From contig OMXE01000013.1 of the NCBI GenBank assembly GCA_900314935.1, forward strand, positions 40,041 through 104,040: a stretch of 64,000 nt of DNA, in the 5' to 3' direction. The DNA comes from an uncultured Prevotella sp. (lineage in GTDB: Bacteria > Bacteroidota > Bacteroidia > Bacteroidales > Bacteroidaceae). A program made the position numbers and the translations under genes. The stretch's first letter is position 1. Each line of letters begins with the position of its first letter. Of the stretch, positions 30,809-39,510 are shown piece by piece. The notes beneath the pieces are model-generated. The model made no database searches and had not been told where the DNA came from. It saw only the letters and a list, made by a program, of their open reading frames with translations.

Positions 30809-32494
30809 TTATCTCGGGTACTTAAAGCTTGACCCACCCACAAACTCTCTCATAATACTGGTGGGTGGAATCTCCTTATCGCTGATAGGAATGAAATAAC
30901 GCAGGAATTTCAGCAAACGGTGTGCCTCGGCATACTCATCACAGTTCTTAGGTACGGAGGCCAGGATAATCTCGGCATGGGTGCGCAGTACTGCGAACTC
31001 GATGTTCAGGGCAGAGTTGAACATGGCATCGGCCGTCTCCTGGAAGGGGAAGATCCACTGATCCTCAGCCTCACACACATTCTTCCATTGAGCAATGGTC
31101 TGCTGAGCCGTATAAGCCCCTTTGTTGTAGTCGCGTATGATACGGCGCAGTAAGCGGTTGTCGCGTACGGGAATCCAGTTATGGTCATCGAGCGAGATAC
31201 TGGTAAGCGCCGATATGTAGATCTTGTATTTCAGCGAGTCGGGAATCTTCTTCGTCAGCAGCGGGTTCAAGGCATGGATACCTTCAATAATCAGTACGGT
31301 GTCGCCGGCCAGCTTCAGTTTCTTTCCGTTCCATTCCCGTTTACCCGTCACGAAGTTATACTCAGGAATCTCCACCCGTTCCCCCTTCATGAGTCGCAGC
31401 AGATGGTCTTCGAGCAGGTTATACTCCACGGTCTCGATATTGTCGAAATCGTAGTCGCCATTAGGCAGTTTCGGTGTATCCAGGCGGTTCACGAAATAGT
31501 CATCGGTAGAGAACGACAGCGGGCGCAGTCCGCAAGCAAGCAGCTGCACGCTGAGTCGTTTACAGAATGTTGTCTTGCCCGATGAAGAAGGACCAGTGAT
31601 GAGTACCATTCGTACCGGGTTCTCGTCATCGTGGAAACGGCGGTCAATCTCTTCGGCTATCTGCACGATCTTTTTCTCCTGTAGTGCCTCGCTCACCTGA
31701 ATCAGTTCCGAAGCATGACCCTTCAGGATGGCCTTGTTTACATCACCGGCATTCGACAGGCGCATGATGATGTCCCACTTCGTCTTCTCGGCAAACATCT
31801 CGTAGGTCTTGGGCATATCCACCTTCTCTGCCAGTTGGGTAGGGTTGTTCCAGTCGGGCACTCTTAACAGCATACCGTCGTGGTAGGTTTCCAGTCCCCA
31901 TACCGTCAGATAGCCGGCAGAAGGCACCAACGGTCCATAGTAGTAGTCTGCCGTGTCGCCCAGCATATAATAATCGCTGTAAATCTGTCCACTACTCTCC
32001 AACAGCTTCACCTTGTCTGTCAGTCCTCGCTCCGCAAACACACGGAGGGCCTCCTCGGTGGTCGCCTCATTCCGGCGGAACGGCATGTCGAGGTTGATAA
32101 TCTCCTGCATGCGTTCGCGTATTTTTTCCACGTCACCTTCGACCATCGGCTCGTAGCCCTTCTTCTTGAAGTTACAATAATAGCCGCGTGAGATGGTGTG
32201 CTCGATGAAAAGCTTGGAACCCGGGAAGAGGTCTTGTGTAGCCTTGTATAGCACAAAGCAGAGAGAGCGCACATAGACACGGTGCCCTGAGCCCTCGCGT
32301 GCATCGAGGAACTCCACGTCGCGGTTCTGATAGAGACGGAACTTCAGTCCTTGTGAGGCGTTATTCACTTTAGCCGAGACCACGGGGTAGGGAAGCTTGA
32401 TGTCGTCGGCAAATTCCTGATACACATCCAGTAATGAGGTTCCCTCAGGGAAACTCTTGGTCATGTTATTGTTTTTACAGCGAATCTGAAGCAT
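30809..32494 (-). CDS. Nucleoside (uridine-type) kinase fused to TGS and ThrRS-like domains
   Basis: 561 residues. N-terminal TGS-like domain (about 1-65) and threonyl-tRNA-synthetase second-additional-domain-like region (LFIEHTISRGYYCNF), followed by a uridine-kinase P-loop domain VLITGPSSSGKTTFCKRL (about residues 290-307), DDYFVN and LIIEGIHALNP. This fused architecture is usual in Bacteroidota and is annotated as nucleoside kinase; the natural substrate of the fused form is uncertain. Start MLQIRCKNNN at 32494; the frame upstream is repeat sequence. Promoter inside the palindrome at 32525-32605; menD is probably its downstream partner. Confidence 0.9.
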   Translation of the reverse strand: MLQIRCKNNNMTKSFPEGTSLLDVYQEFADDIKLPYPVVSAKVNNASQGLKFRLYQNRDVEFLDAREGSGHRVYVRSLCFVLYKATQDLFPGSKLFIEHTISRGYYCNFKKKGYEPMVEGDVEKIRERMQEIINLDMPFRRNEATTEEALRVFAERGLTDKVKLLESSGQIYSDYYMLGDTADYYYGPLVPSAGYLTVWGLETYHDGMLLRVPDWNNPTQLAEKVDMPKTYEMFAEKTKWDIIMRLSNAGDVNKAILKGHASELIQVSEALQEKKIVQIAEEIDRRFHDDENPVRMVLITGPSSSGKTTFCKRLSVQLLACGLRPLSFSTDDYFVNRLDTPKLPNGDYDFDNIETVEYNLLEDHLLRLMKGERVEIPEYNFVTGKREWNGKKLKLAGDTVLIIEGIHALNPLLTKKIPDSLKYKIYISALTSISLDDHNWIPVRDNRLLRRIIRDYNKGAYTAQQTIAQWKNVCEAEDQWIFPFQETADAMFNSALNIEFAVLRTHAEIILASVPKNCDEYAEAHRLLKFLRYFIPISDKEIPPTSIMREFVGGSSFKYPR

Positions 32495-32524
32495 AGTTGT
32501 GTTATAGAAGGTTTTGTTCTTGTT

Positions 32525-32605
32525 TGCAAAGTTACGAAAAAACGAGAGCAATGCAAAAGAAAAGCTTGTTTTTCTTTGCATTGCCGAGTGCATTGTAACT
32601 TCGCG
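32525..32605. repeat. Promoter-bearing palindrome (diverged copy)
   Basis: CAAAGTTACGAAAAAACGAG, stem GCAAAAGAAAAG / CTTTTCTTTGC-like, then GAGTGCATTGTAACTTCG. Placed directly upstream of the nucleoside kinase gene. Confidence 0.75.
32527..32557 (-). promoter_or_regulatory. Promoter of the nucleoside kinase gene
   Basis: Minus strand TTTG (32554-32557), 19 bp, TAACTTTG (32527-32534); about 30 nt leader. Confidence 0.65.
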
Positions 32606-32756
32606 AATGAATTCGCAAAGTTAGCTATTTTTAGCGAAAAGTGAAAAGTGAAGAGTGAAAATTTTGCTGCCGCAACGAAAGAAAGTGAGCGTGTAAAGTG
32701 ATAAGTAAAAAAAACTTTGTATATTTGCCAAATCATTTTTAGAGAAGAATAAAGAT

Positions 32757-33614
32757 ATGACAAACAGGGAATGGAAAGAGATCAGGAAGTTCGAGGAGAT
32801 TCTCTTCGAAGAGTATAATGGCATTGCAAAGATTACCATCAACCGACCGCGCTACCGTAATGCGTTCACCCCGAAGACCACCCAGGAGCTGAGCGAAGCC
32901 TTTGCGATATGCCGCGAGTTGCAGCGCATCCGTGTGGTGTTGCTAACAGGAGCGATGAGCGAGGTGCCTGAGGGTAAGACGCTGGCTGACGTGAAGCATG
33001 CTTTCTGCTCTGGCGGCGATATGCATGTGAAAGGGCGTGGCGGTTATGTGGATGAAGCGGGCGTGCCGCGTCTTTCGGTACTGGATGTGCAGATGCAGAT
33101 CCGCCGTCTGCCGAAACCTGTCATTGCCATGGTGAACGGCTATGCCATTGGTGGCGGACATGTGTTACATGTGGTGTGCGACCTGACCATCGCTTCTGAG
33201 AATGCGGTGTTCGGACAGACCGGACCGAAGGTGGGCTCGTTCGATGCTGGTTTCGGCAGTAGCTACCTCGCACGGATGGTGGGACAGAAGAAGGCTCGTG
33301 AGATCTGGTTCCTCTGCAAGCAGTATTCCGCCCAGGAGGCTGAGGCGATGGGTATGGTGAACAAGGTGGTGCCGATCGACCAGCTGGAGGACACCTGTGT
33401 GGAATGGGCGGAGATCATGATGGAACGCTCACCACTGGCCCTACGTATGATCAAGGCCGGATTGAATGCCGAACTCGACGGTCAGGCGGGTATTCAGCAA
33501 CTGGCAGGCGATGCCACGATGCTTTACTACTATCTGGATGAGGCCCAGGAGGGAGGAAAGGCGTTCTTGGAGAAGCGTAAACCTGATTTTGACAAATATC
33601 CTATATTGCCGTAA
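32757..33614 (+). CDS. menB: 1,4-dihydroxy-2-naphthoyl-CoA synthase MenB
   Basis: 285 residues, crotonase fold. Closes the second ring of the naphthoquinone from OSB-Co[15 protein letters not shown] (about residues 29-42), [17 protein letters not shown] (oxyanion hole), [17 protein letters not shown], and the MenB-specific [20 protein letters not shown] (about residues 150-170) and EIWFLC. Start ATG 32757; -7 box TATATTTG at 32720-32727. First gene of the menB-menC-CDF-menE run on the plus strand. Confidence 0.96.
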   Translation: MTNREWKEIRKFEEILFEEYNGIAKITINRPRYRNAFTPKTTQELSEAFAICRELQRIRVVLLTGAMSEVPEGKTLADVKHAFCSGGDMHVKGRGGYVDEAGVPRLSVLDVQMQIRRLPKPVIAMVNGYAIGGGHVLHVVCDLTIASENAVFGQTGPKVGSFDAGFGSSYLARMVGQKKAREIWFLCKQYSAQEAEAMGMVNKVVPIDQLEDTCVEWAEIMMERSPLALRMIKAGLNAELDGQAGIQQLAGDATMLYYYLDEAQEGGKAFLEKRKPDFDKYPILP

Positions 33615-33661
33615 GACAAAAGGACAAAAGAACATGTTTTTCTGTCTAAAAAACTGTACTT

Positions 33662-34804
33662 ATGTATAAAATACAAGAACGAGTGCTGCACTTCAAGCAG
33701 CCTGCGGGAACATCCCGTGGTACTTACACCACCCGTCGTTCCTGGTTTATCACCCTGACCGATGAGAACGGTAGGCAGGGCATAGGGGAGTGTGCACCCT
33801 TACCGAATCTGTCGTGCGACGATATCCCCGACTATGCAGAAAAACTCTCTACCTTCTGCGAATCCTTTGTTTCAGAAGCTAATCTCACTCCACACTCCAC
33901 ACTCCACACTCCACAAAGTATTCTCCTTAACTTCGTTGACTTTTGTCGCGACTCGGCCAAATTGATGCCAGCATCTTTGGCTCTCGCTACTCCAAAAGTT
34001 CCTCCTTCCTCCCTCCTCCTTCCTCGTGAATTCCCCTCCATGCTCTTCGGTCTGGAAACAGCGCTCTTGAACTTGCAGGTTGGTTCCACGATGCTTTTCG
34101 ACACTCCCTTCGGTAGGGGAGAAGAAGGAATTCCCATTAACGGACTCGTTTGGATGGGTACTTTTGAGGAAATGCGAGAGCGTATCGAACAGAAGTTGGC
34201 GCAGGGTTTCCATTGTGTCAAACTGAAGATCGGGGCTATCGATTTCAATCAGGAATTAGAGTTGCTCAAGAAGATCAGGAGTCGTTACAGTCGGCGGGAG
34301 ATCGAGCTGCGGGTAGACGCAAATGGTGCCTTCTCGCCCGATGATGCCTTGCAGAAACTGGAGCAGTTGTCGTTGTATGATATTCATTCCATCGAGCAGC
34401 CCATTCGTCAGGGACAGTGGGGCGACATGGCTTTCCTTTGCAGGGAGTCGCCGATACCTATCGCCCTCGACGAGGAACTCATCGGTGTGAACGATTCCTA
34501 TACGAAAGGTCAGTTGCTCGACATCATCAAGCCTGCCTATATCATTCTGAAGCCCTCTCTCCATGGAGGAATGACGGGCACGAAGGAGTGGATAGATCTG
34601 GCTAACGACCGTCATATCGGCTCATGGATTACCAGTGCCTTGGAGAGCAATGTCGGTCTGAATGCCATTGCTCACCTCACGGCCTATCTCTACGGTCCGC
34701 ATATCGAGCGTCCGCAGGGTTTGGGAACAGGGCAGCTGTTTACCGACAATATCCCTATGCCGCTGGAGATAATAGGTGACAAATTGTGGTATAAACAAGG
34801 GTAA
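33662..34804 (+). CDS. menC: o-Succinylbenzoate synthase MenC with repeat-derived insert
   Basis: 380 residues, enolase superfamily. Dehydrates SHCHC to o-succinylbenzoate. Catalytic residues visible: KLKIG (Lys pair, about residue 187), DANGAF (Asp), EQPIRQGQ (Glu), DEEL and KPSLHGG (C-terminal Lys, about residue 301). Capping domain is interrupted at about residues 75-122 by a repeat-coded segment beginning TPHSTLHTPQS and ending PPSSLLLPRE. Its two ends derive from different arm types (CACTCC and CCTTCCTC). Forty-seven bp after menB; that spacer holds TTTCTGTCTAAAAAACTGTA-type repeats just before the start codon. Confidence 0.93.
   Translation: MYKIQERVLHFKQPAGTSRGTYTTRRSWFITLTDENGRQGIGECAPLPNLSCDDIPDYAEKLSTFCESFVSEANLTPHSTLHTPQSILLNFVDFCRDSAKLMPASLALATPKVPPSSLLLPREFPSMLFGLETALLNLQVGSTMLFDTPFGRGEEGIPINGLVWMGTFEEMRERIEQKLAQGFHCVKLKIGAIDFNQELELLKKIRSRYSRREIELRVDANGAFSPDDALQKLEQLSLYDIHSIEQPIRQGQWGDMAFLCRESPIPIALDEELIGVNDSYTKGQLLDIIKPAYIILKPSLHGGMTGTKEWIDLANDRHIGSWITSALESNVGLNAIAHLTAYLYGPHIERPQGLGTGQLFTDNIPMPLEIIGDKLWYKQG
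33880..34026. repeat. Composite repeat insert inside menC
   Basis: Left part CTCACTCCACACTCCACACT (33883 on) followed by AAGTATTCTCC; right part CCTCCTTCCTCCCTCCTCCT to 34026. Arms are not inverse of each other, unlike the ksgA, menF and rsgA copies. Confidence 0.8.
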
Positions 34805-34846
34805 TCTCAAGATTATTTCTTAATTTTGCACCCAACATTTTTCACA

Positions 34847-35728
34847 ATGGAAAGAAATAAGGAAATATATAAGGTGACCATGGTCGGAGGAGCAGTAAAC
34901 GTAGTGTTGCTGCTCTTCAAATTCGTGGCTGGCATCGTGGGGCACAGTGCTGCCATGGTGGCCGATGCTGTTCACTCGCTGTCTGACTTCGTGACCGATG
35001 TCATCGTATTGGTTTTCGTACATATCAGTGGCAAGCCTAAGGATAAGTCGCACGACTACGGTCATGGGAAGTTTGAGACGCTGGCCATGACCGTTATCGG
35101 TCTGGCTCTACTGGTGGTGGCCGTGGGAATCGTATATAGTGGAATGACCAAGATCATCGACTGGGCCAACGGTACTAATCTGGAGGCTCCAGGAATGCTG
35201 GCGCTGTGGGCAGCCCTGTTGTCCATCGTCTTGAAAGAGGGTGTGTACCGTTATTCGATGGTAAAGGCCCGCGAGTTGAACTCACAGGCGGTGGAGGCCA
35301 ATGCGTGGCACCACCGCAGCGATGCCCTCTCGTCGTTGGGTACCGCCATCGGTATCGGCGGCGCCATCTTCTTGGGAAAGCGTTGGACGGTTCTCGATCC
35401 TATTGCATCGGTCGTGGTGGGTATGTTCATCGTGAAGGTAGCCATCGATCTGCTTCGCAGGGGTATCGGCGATTTGATGGAACAGTCGTTGCCCGATGCC
35501 GTGGAGGAGGAGATGTTGCAGATGGTGGGAGCAATACCTGGTGTAGTGGAACCGCACAACCTGCGTACGCGCCGCATCGGGAACCATTATGCCATTGAAC
35601 TGCATATCCGGATGGATGGTGATATATCCCTTAGGGAGTCGCACGACAAAGCCTCTGAGGTGGAGGATATGCTACGCAACCGCTATGGAGAAGATACTCA
35701 TGTGGCGGTGCATGTGGAGCCGAAGTAG
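34847..35728 (+). CDS. Cation diffusion facilitator (Zn/Fe/Mn efflux) family transporter
   Basis: 293 residues. Proton-coupled divalent metal exporter in the inner membrane. Six TM segments; metal-site motifs HSAAMVADAVHSLSDFVTD (HxxxD-type, about residues 38-56), DYGHGKFE, HHRSDALSS (about residue 160; HxxxD) and the cytoplasmic domain with VEPHNLRTRRIGNHYAIELH. Start MERNKEIYK at 34847; a TAATTTTG -7 box (34821-34828) is just upstream so it may have its own promoter. It splits menC from menE although it has no evident role in quinone synthesis. Confidence 0.92.
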   Translation: MERNKEIYKVTMVGGAVNVVLLLFKFVAGIVGHSAAMVADAVHSLSDFVTDVIVLVFVHISGKPKDKSHDYGHGKFETLAMTVIGLALLVVAVGIVYSGMTKIIDWANGTNLEAPGMLALWAALLSIVLKEGVYRYSMVKARELNSQAVEANAWHHRSDALSSLGTAIGIGGAIFLGKRWTVLDPIASVVVGMFIVKVAIDLLRRGIGDLMEQSLPDAVEEEMLQMVGAIPGVVEPHNLRTRRIGNHYAIELHIRMDGDISLRESHDKASEVEDMLRNRYGEDTHVAVHVEPK

Positions 35729-35767
35729 ATACTAAATACACTAGTATAACTAGAAAAAAGAAGCACT

Positions 35768-36775
35768 ATGCCAGCAACCGAAGCTACAAACCGTTTTCTT
35801 GCTGCGTGGAACGATGCCAGCGACAAGGTCCTTGTGCACACCAGCGGCTCTACGGGTAAGCCGAAGCCGTTGTGGGTGGAGAAACGGCGCATGTTGGCCT
35901 CTGCCCGTATCACTTGTGACTTCCTCGGACTGAAGGAAGGGGATACAGCCTTGCTTTGTCTTTCTACCGATTTTATCGCGGGTAAGATGATGGTGGTGCG
36001 AGCCTTGGAACGTAAGATGAGACTGATTACTGTGGAGCCCAGCGGTCATCCGTTGGCCAGTGTAGAACAACCCATCGACTTTGCCGCCATGGTGCCTATG
36101 CAGGTGTATAACGCTTTGCAAGTTCCAGAAGAAAGGGACAAGCTGATGCGTATCAAACACCTGATTATCGGTGGCGGTGCCATTGATGATGACCTGGCGC
36201 AGGCGTTGAAAGACTTCCCTCATTTCGTGTGGAGTACGTACGGGATGACGGAAACACTCTCGCATATAGCGTTGCGCCGACTGAATGGTGCAGAGGCAAG
36301 TAGTTACTATGTTCCCTTTGATGGCGTGGATGTCTCATTGAATGATGACCACTGTCTGGTAATCCATGCCCCCCATGTATGTAACGAGGTTATCGTTACG
36401 AACGATATTGCAGAGTTCGGTCCTGACGGTCGTTGCTTCCGTATCTTAGGCAGAAAGGACAATGTGATCTGCTCCGGAGGTATCAAAATCCAGATCGAGG
36501 AGCTGGAGCGTTTACTGAAACCCCATATCCCCGTTCCGTTTATGGTGACAAAGGTGAAGGATGAGAAGTTCGGAGAGGTGGGAGTGCTGCTTATTTCGCG
36601 TGCCACCGATTCTCAAAGCATATCTCCTTCCTCCTTCCTCCTTCCTCCTTCCTCGTCCCTTCCCAATTACTGGTCCCCCCGCCACATCCTTTTCGTTGAT
36701 CACCTGCCCATGACCGCCACAGGGAAGCCAGCGCGGAAGGAGGCAGAGGAGTTGGCACGTAAGCTGTTAGAGTAA
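35768..36775 (+). CDS. menE: o-Succinylbenzoate-CoA ligase MenE with repeat-derived insert
   Basis: 335 residues, short Bacteroidota form of the adenylate-forming ligase. Activates OSB with ATP and CoA. A3-type motif VHTSGSTGKPKPL (about residues 23-35), STYGMTETLS (A5), RILGRKDNVICSGGIKIQ (A7/A8 hinge) and a C-terminal catalytic Lys in TATGKPARKE. Between GVLLISR and the C-terminal Lys a repeat-coded piece ([12 protein letters not shown], from 36610-36655) lies in the mobile C-terminal subdomain. CTAG repeat units at 35738-35751 precede it. Confidence 0.93.
   Translation: MPATEATNRFLAAWNDASDKVLVHTSGSTGKPKPLWVEKRRMLASARITCDFLGLKEGDTALLCLSTDFIAGKMMVVRALERKMRLITVEPSGHPLASVEQPIDFAAMVPMQVYNALQVPEERDKLMRIKHLIIGGGAIDDDLAQALKDFPHFVWSTYGMTETLSHIALRRLNGAEASSYYVPFDGVDVSLNDDHCLVIHAPHVCNEVIVTNDIAEFGPDGRCFRILGRKDNVICSGGIKIQIEELERLLKPHIPVPFMVTKVKDEKFGEVGVLLISRATDSQSISPSSFLLPPSSSLPNYWSPRHILFVDHLPMTATGKPARKEAEELARKLLE
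36610..36655. repeat. Half palindromic element inside menE
   Basis: TTCTCAAAGCATATCTCCTT followed by CCTCCTTCCTCC units: the right core end plus right arm of the GGAAGGA-type element, without the left half. Confidence 0.88.
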
Positions 36776-36978
36776 CAGGATAATACCCCATTCTGACAAC
36801 CCGAGTTTGCAAAAGGAAGAAGGTTAAACCCAACAAAAGAAAAATGCAAGAATTATAGATGGAAAACGATTGCAAAACCTTCGGTTTCGTTTTCCCGAAT
36901 CAAAGATAATTTGTACCTTTGCCGTTGTTTTCAATCCTGTAAAATCATATAGGTATCAATTATACATTTTAAAACGTC

Positions 36979-38484
36979 ATGTTTAAGAGTTTTCATGGAT
37001 TCCATCTTGTGGAGGCGTACCATCAGGCACACCACGACCACAAGTATCATCCCAACACCATTGAGAAAAAGTTTGCCAAGGCACTTATCGTAACCATCGT
37101 AACCTTGTTTTTGTGGAACGTGCCTGCTTCGTTCTATGGCATTGATGGTCTGACCGTTATCCAGCAGCGAATCATTGCCATCTTCGCCTTCGCCACACTG
37201 ATGTGGGTGATGGAGGTGGTCTCGTCGTGGGCAACCTCATTGGGCATCATCGTACTGATGTTGCTGTGCACTTCCGACAGTGGTATCAAGTTCATGATGA
37301 CGGGCGACAATGTAGGTACTCCCCTGTCGCACAAGAGTATCATGGCTTCGTTCGCCGATCCTGTCATCATGCTTTTCATTGGTGGTTTCGTATTGGCCAT
37401 TGCTGCTGCCAAGACCGGCTTGGATGCTTATCTGGCAAAAGCCTTGCTGAAGCCTTTCGGTAGGAAGAGCGAGAATGTGCTCCTGGGCTTCATCCTCGTA
37501 ACAGGTCTGTTCTCGATGTTCGTCAGTAACACCGCCACTGCGGCTATGATGCTGGCTTTCCTTACGCCTGTATTCAAGCAGCTGCCACCCGAAGGAAAAG
37601 GACGTATCGCCCTGGCACTGTCCATCCCCGTGGCTGCGAACCTTGGCGGAATGGGTACTCCCATCGGTACACCACCGAACAATATTGCCTTGAAGTACCT
37701 GAATGATCCCGACGGACTGAACCTCGGACTGGGTTTCGGCGAGTGGATGCTGATCATGGTGCCGCTGGTGGCTGTCCTGCTGTTCATTAGCTGGGGACTG
37801 CTCAAGACGATCTTCCCGTTCTCACAGAAGACCGTTGATCTGGAGATCGAGGGCGAGATGAAGAAGGGAAAGAATACTACCATCGTGATTATTACCTTCA
37901 TCATTACGGTCCTGCTCTGGCTCACTGATAGCATTACAGGTATCAACAGTAATACAGTAGCACTTATCCCCGTGGGCGTGTTCGCCATGACGGGTGTGCT
38001 TACCAAATACGACCTTGAGGAAATCAACTGGAGTGTGCTCTGGATGGTGGCCGGTGGTTTCGCCCTCGGCTACGGACTGAACGCCTCGGGTCTGGCAGAG
38101 AATGCCGTGAAGACGATTCCCTTCGGTGACTTCTCGCCGTTCCTGATCTTGGTTATCTCCGGTGTTATCTGTTACATCTTGTCGAACTTCATCAGTAATT
38201 CGGCAACAGCCGCACTGCTCATGCCCATCCTCGCCGTGGTATGCTCGGCCATGGGCGACAAGCTGGCTGCCATCGGTGGTACTCCTACAATCTTGATCGG
38301 TGTGGCCATCGCAGCTTCAAGTGCGATGATCCTCCCCGTGAGTACACCGCCGAATGCCTTGGCTTTCTCCACGAATCTCGTGCAGCAGAAGGATATGGTG
38401 AAGATCGGTGTGATCGTAGGTATCATCAGTATGGTTCTCGGCTACGGCTTGATGTACTTCGTCGGAAAATCCGGTTTGCTATAA
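36979..38484 (+). CDS. DASS/SLC13-family sodium:anion symporter
   Basis: 501 residues, about 12 TM segments. Sodium-driven uptake of dicarboxylates, sulfate or similar anions. Two repeated SNT motifs at the substrate/sodium sites, FVSNTATAAMML (about residue 176) and FISNSATAALLMP (about residue 401), with GTPIGTPPNN and PVSTPPNALAFS following each. A charged histidine-rich N-terminus (HQAHHDHKYH) precedes the first TM. -7 box TACCTTTG at 36914-36921. mutY starts 9 bp after its stop. The 203-bp gap before it otherwise shows nothing. Confidence 0.92.
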   Translation: MFKSFHGFHLVEAYHQAHHDHKYHPNTIEKKFAKALIVTIVTLFLWNVPASFYGIDGLTVIQQRIIAIFAFATLMWVMEVVSSWATSLGIIVLMLLCTSDSGIKFMMTGDNVGTPLSHKSIMASFADPVIMLFIGGFVLAIAAAKTGLDAYLAKALLKPFGRKSENVLLGFILVTGLFSMFVSNTATAAMMLAFLTPVFKQLPPEGKGRIALALSIPVAANLGGMGTPIGTPPNNIALKYLNDPDGLNLGLGFGEWMLIMVPLVAVLLFISWGLLKTIFPFSQKTVDLEIEGEMKKGKNTTIVIITFIITVLLWLTDSITGINSNTVALIPVGVFAMTGVLTKYDLEEINWSVLWMVAGGFALGYGLNASGLAENAVKTIPFGDFSPFLILVISGVICYILSNFISNSATAALLMPILAVVCSAMGDKLAAIGGTPTILIGVAIAASSAMILPVSTPPNALAFSTNLVQQKDMVKIGVIVGIISMVLGYGLMYFVGKSGLL

Positions 38485-38493
38485 AAGGAATAC

Positions 38494-39510
38494 ATGACTT
38501 ATCATCCTTTCACTATAACAATATTGCGCTGGTTCTCTGAGAACCGGCGCAATTTGCCTTGGCGGGAAACCAACGACCCCTATGCCATCTGGTTGAGCGA
38601 GATTATTCTTCAGCAGACGCGCATTCAGCAGGGTACCGCCTATTGGGAACGTTTCATGGAAAGGTTCCCGACGGTGGAGGCGTTGGCTGCTGCCAGTGAG
38701 GATGAGGTATTACGCCTGTGGCAAGGACTGGGTTACTACAGTAGGGCCCGAAACTTGCATAAGGCTGCCAAGCAGATTGTGGAAGCGGGTCGTTTCCCTG
38801 ATACCTTGGAAGGAATCAAACGTCTGAAAGGGGTGGGCGACTATACCGCGGCTGCCATCGGATCGATTGCTTTCGGGTTACCGGCCGCTGCTGTGGATGG
38901 AAATGTGTATCGTGTGCTGGCTCGCTATTTCGGGATGGATACGCCCATCAATACCACAGAGGGAAAGAAGGTCTTCACCTCTTTGGCACAGGAACTCTTG
39001 CCCAAGGATGAGGCTTCTGCCTTCAATCAGGCATTGATGGACTTCGGTGCCATGCAGTGTACACCCTCTTCACCACGTTGCATGACTTGTCCGCTGACCG
39101 AGACTTGTGAGGCCTTGCGTACAGGAAAGGTGGAGCAGTTGCCGGTGAAGAAGCGCACACTGAAAATCCAGACGCGACGTCTTACGTATTTATATATAAG
39201 GTGTAAGGGTCAGACCGCCATCCATCGTCGTGAGGCAGGGGATATCTGGCAAGGACTATGGGAGCCGGTGGATATGGAACAGGTGCAGCTGTCGGTTCCT
39301 GAAGGGGAACTGAAACTGGTGTGCCAGAACGTGAAGCATGTGCTCACGCACCGTATCCTGTTGGCTGATTGCTATCTGTGGGAGACAACTGAACGTCCCT
39401 CCCTGCCAGATACGTATGTTTGGGTGGATGAGGACAGCTTGGACCGTTACGCACTGCCCCGTTTGATTGAACGTCTTATCCCTCTCTGTAGAAGTCAAGT
39501 GCTTCCTTGA
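38494..39510 (+). CDS. mutY: A/G-specific adenine glycosylase MutY
   Basis: 338 residues. Removes adenine mispaired with 8-oxoguanine. LPWRETNDPYAIWLSEIILQ then QTRI (about residues 21-44, catalytic Glu), HhH LKGVGDYTAAAIGS with catalytic AVDGNVYRV (about residue 133), and the 4Fe-4S loop C-x6-C-x2-C-x5-C (CTPSSPRCMTCPLTETC, about residues 190-206), then a NUDIX-like MutT domain. Last 35 bp overlap the 3' end of the convergent aroB. Confidence 0.95.
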   Translation: MTYHPFTITILRWFSENRRNLPWRETNDPYAIWLSEIILQQTRIQQGTAYWERFMERFPTVEALAAASEDEVLRLWQGLGYYSRARNLHKAAKQIVEAGRFPDTLEGIKRLKGVGDYTAAAIGSIAFGLPAAAVDGNVYRVLARYFGMDTPINTTEGKKVFTSLAQELLPKDEASAFNQALMDFGAMQCTPSSPRCMTCPLTETCEALRTGKVEQLPVKKRTLKIQTRRLTYLYIRCKGQTAIHRREAGDIWQGLWEPVDMEQVQLSVPEGELKLVCQNVKHVLTHRILLADCYLWETTERPSLPDTYVWVDEDSLDRYALPRLIERLIPLCRSQVLP

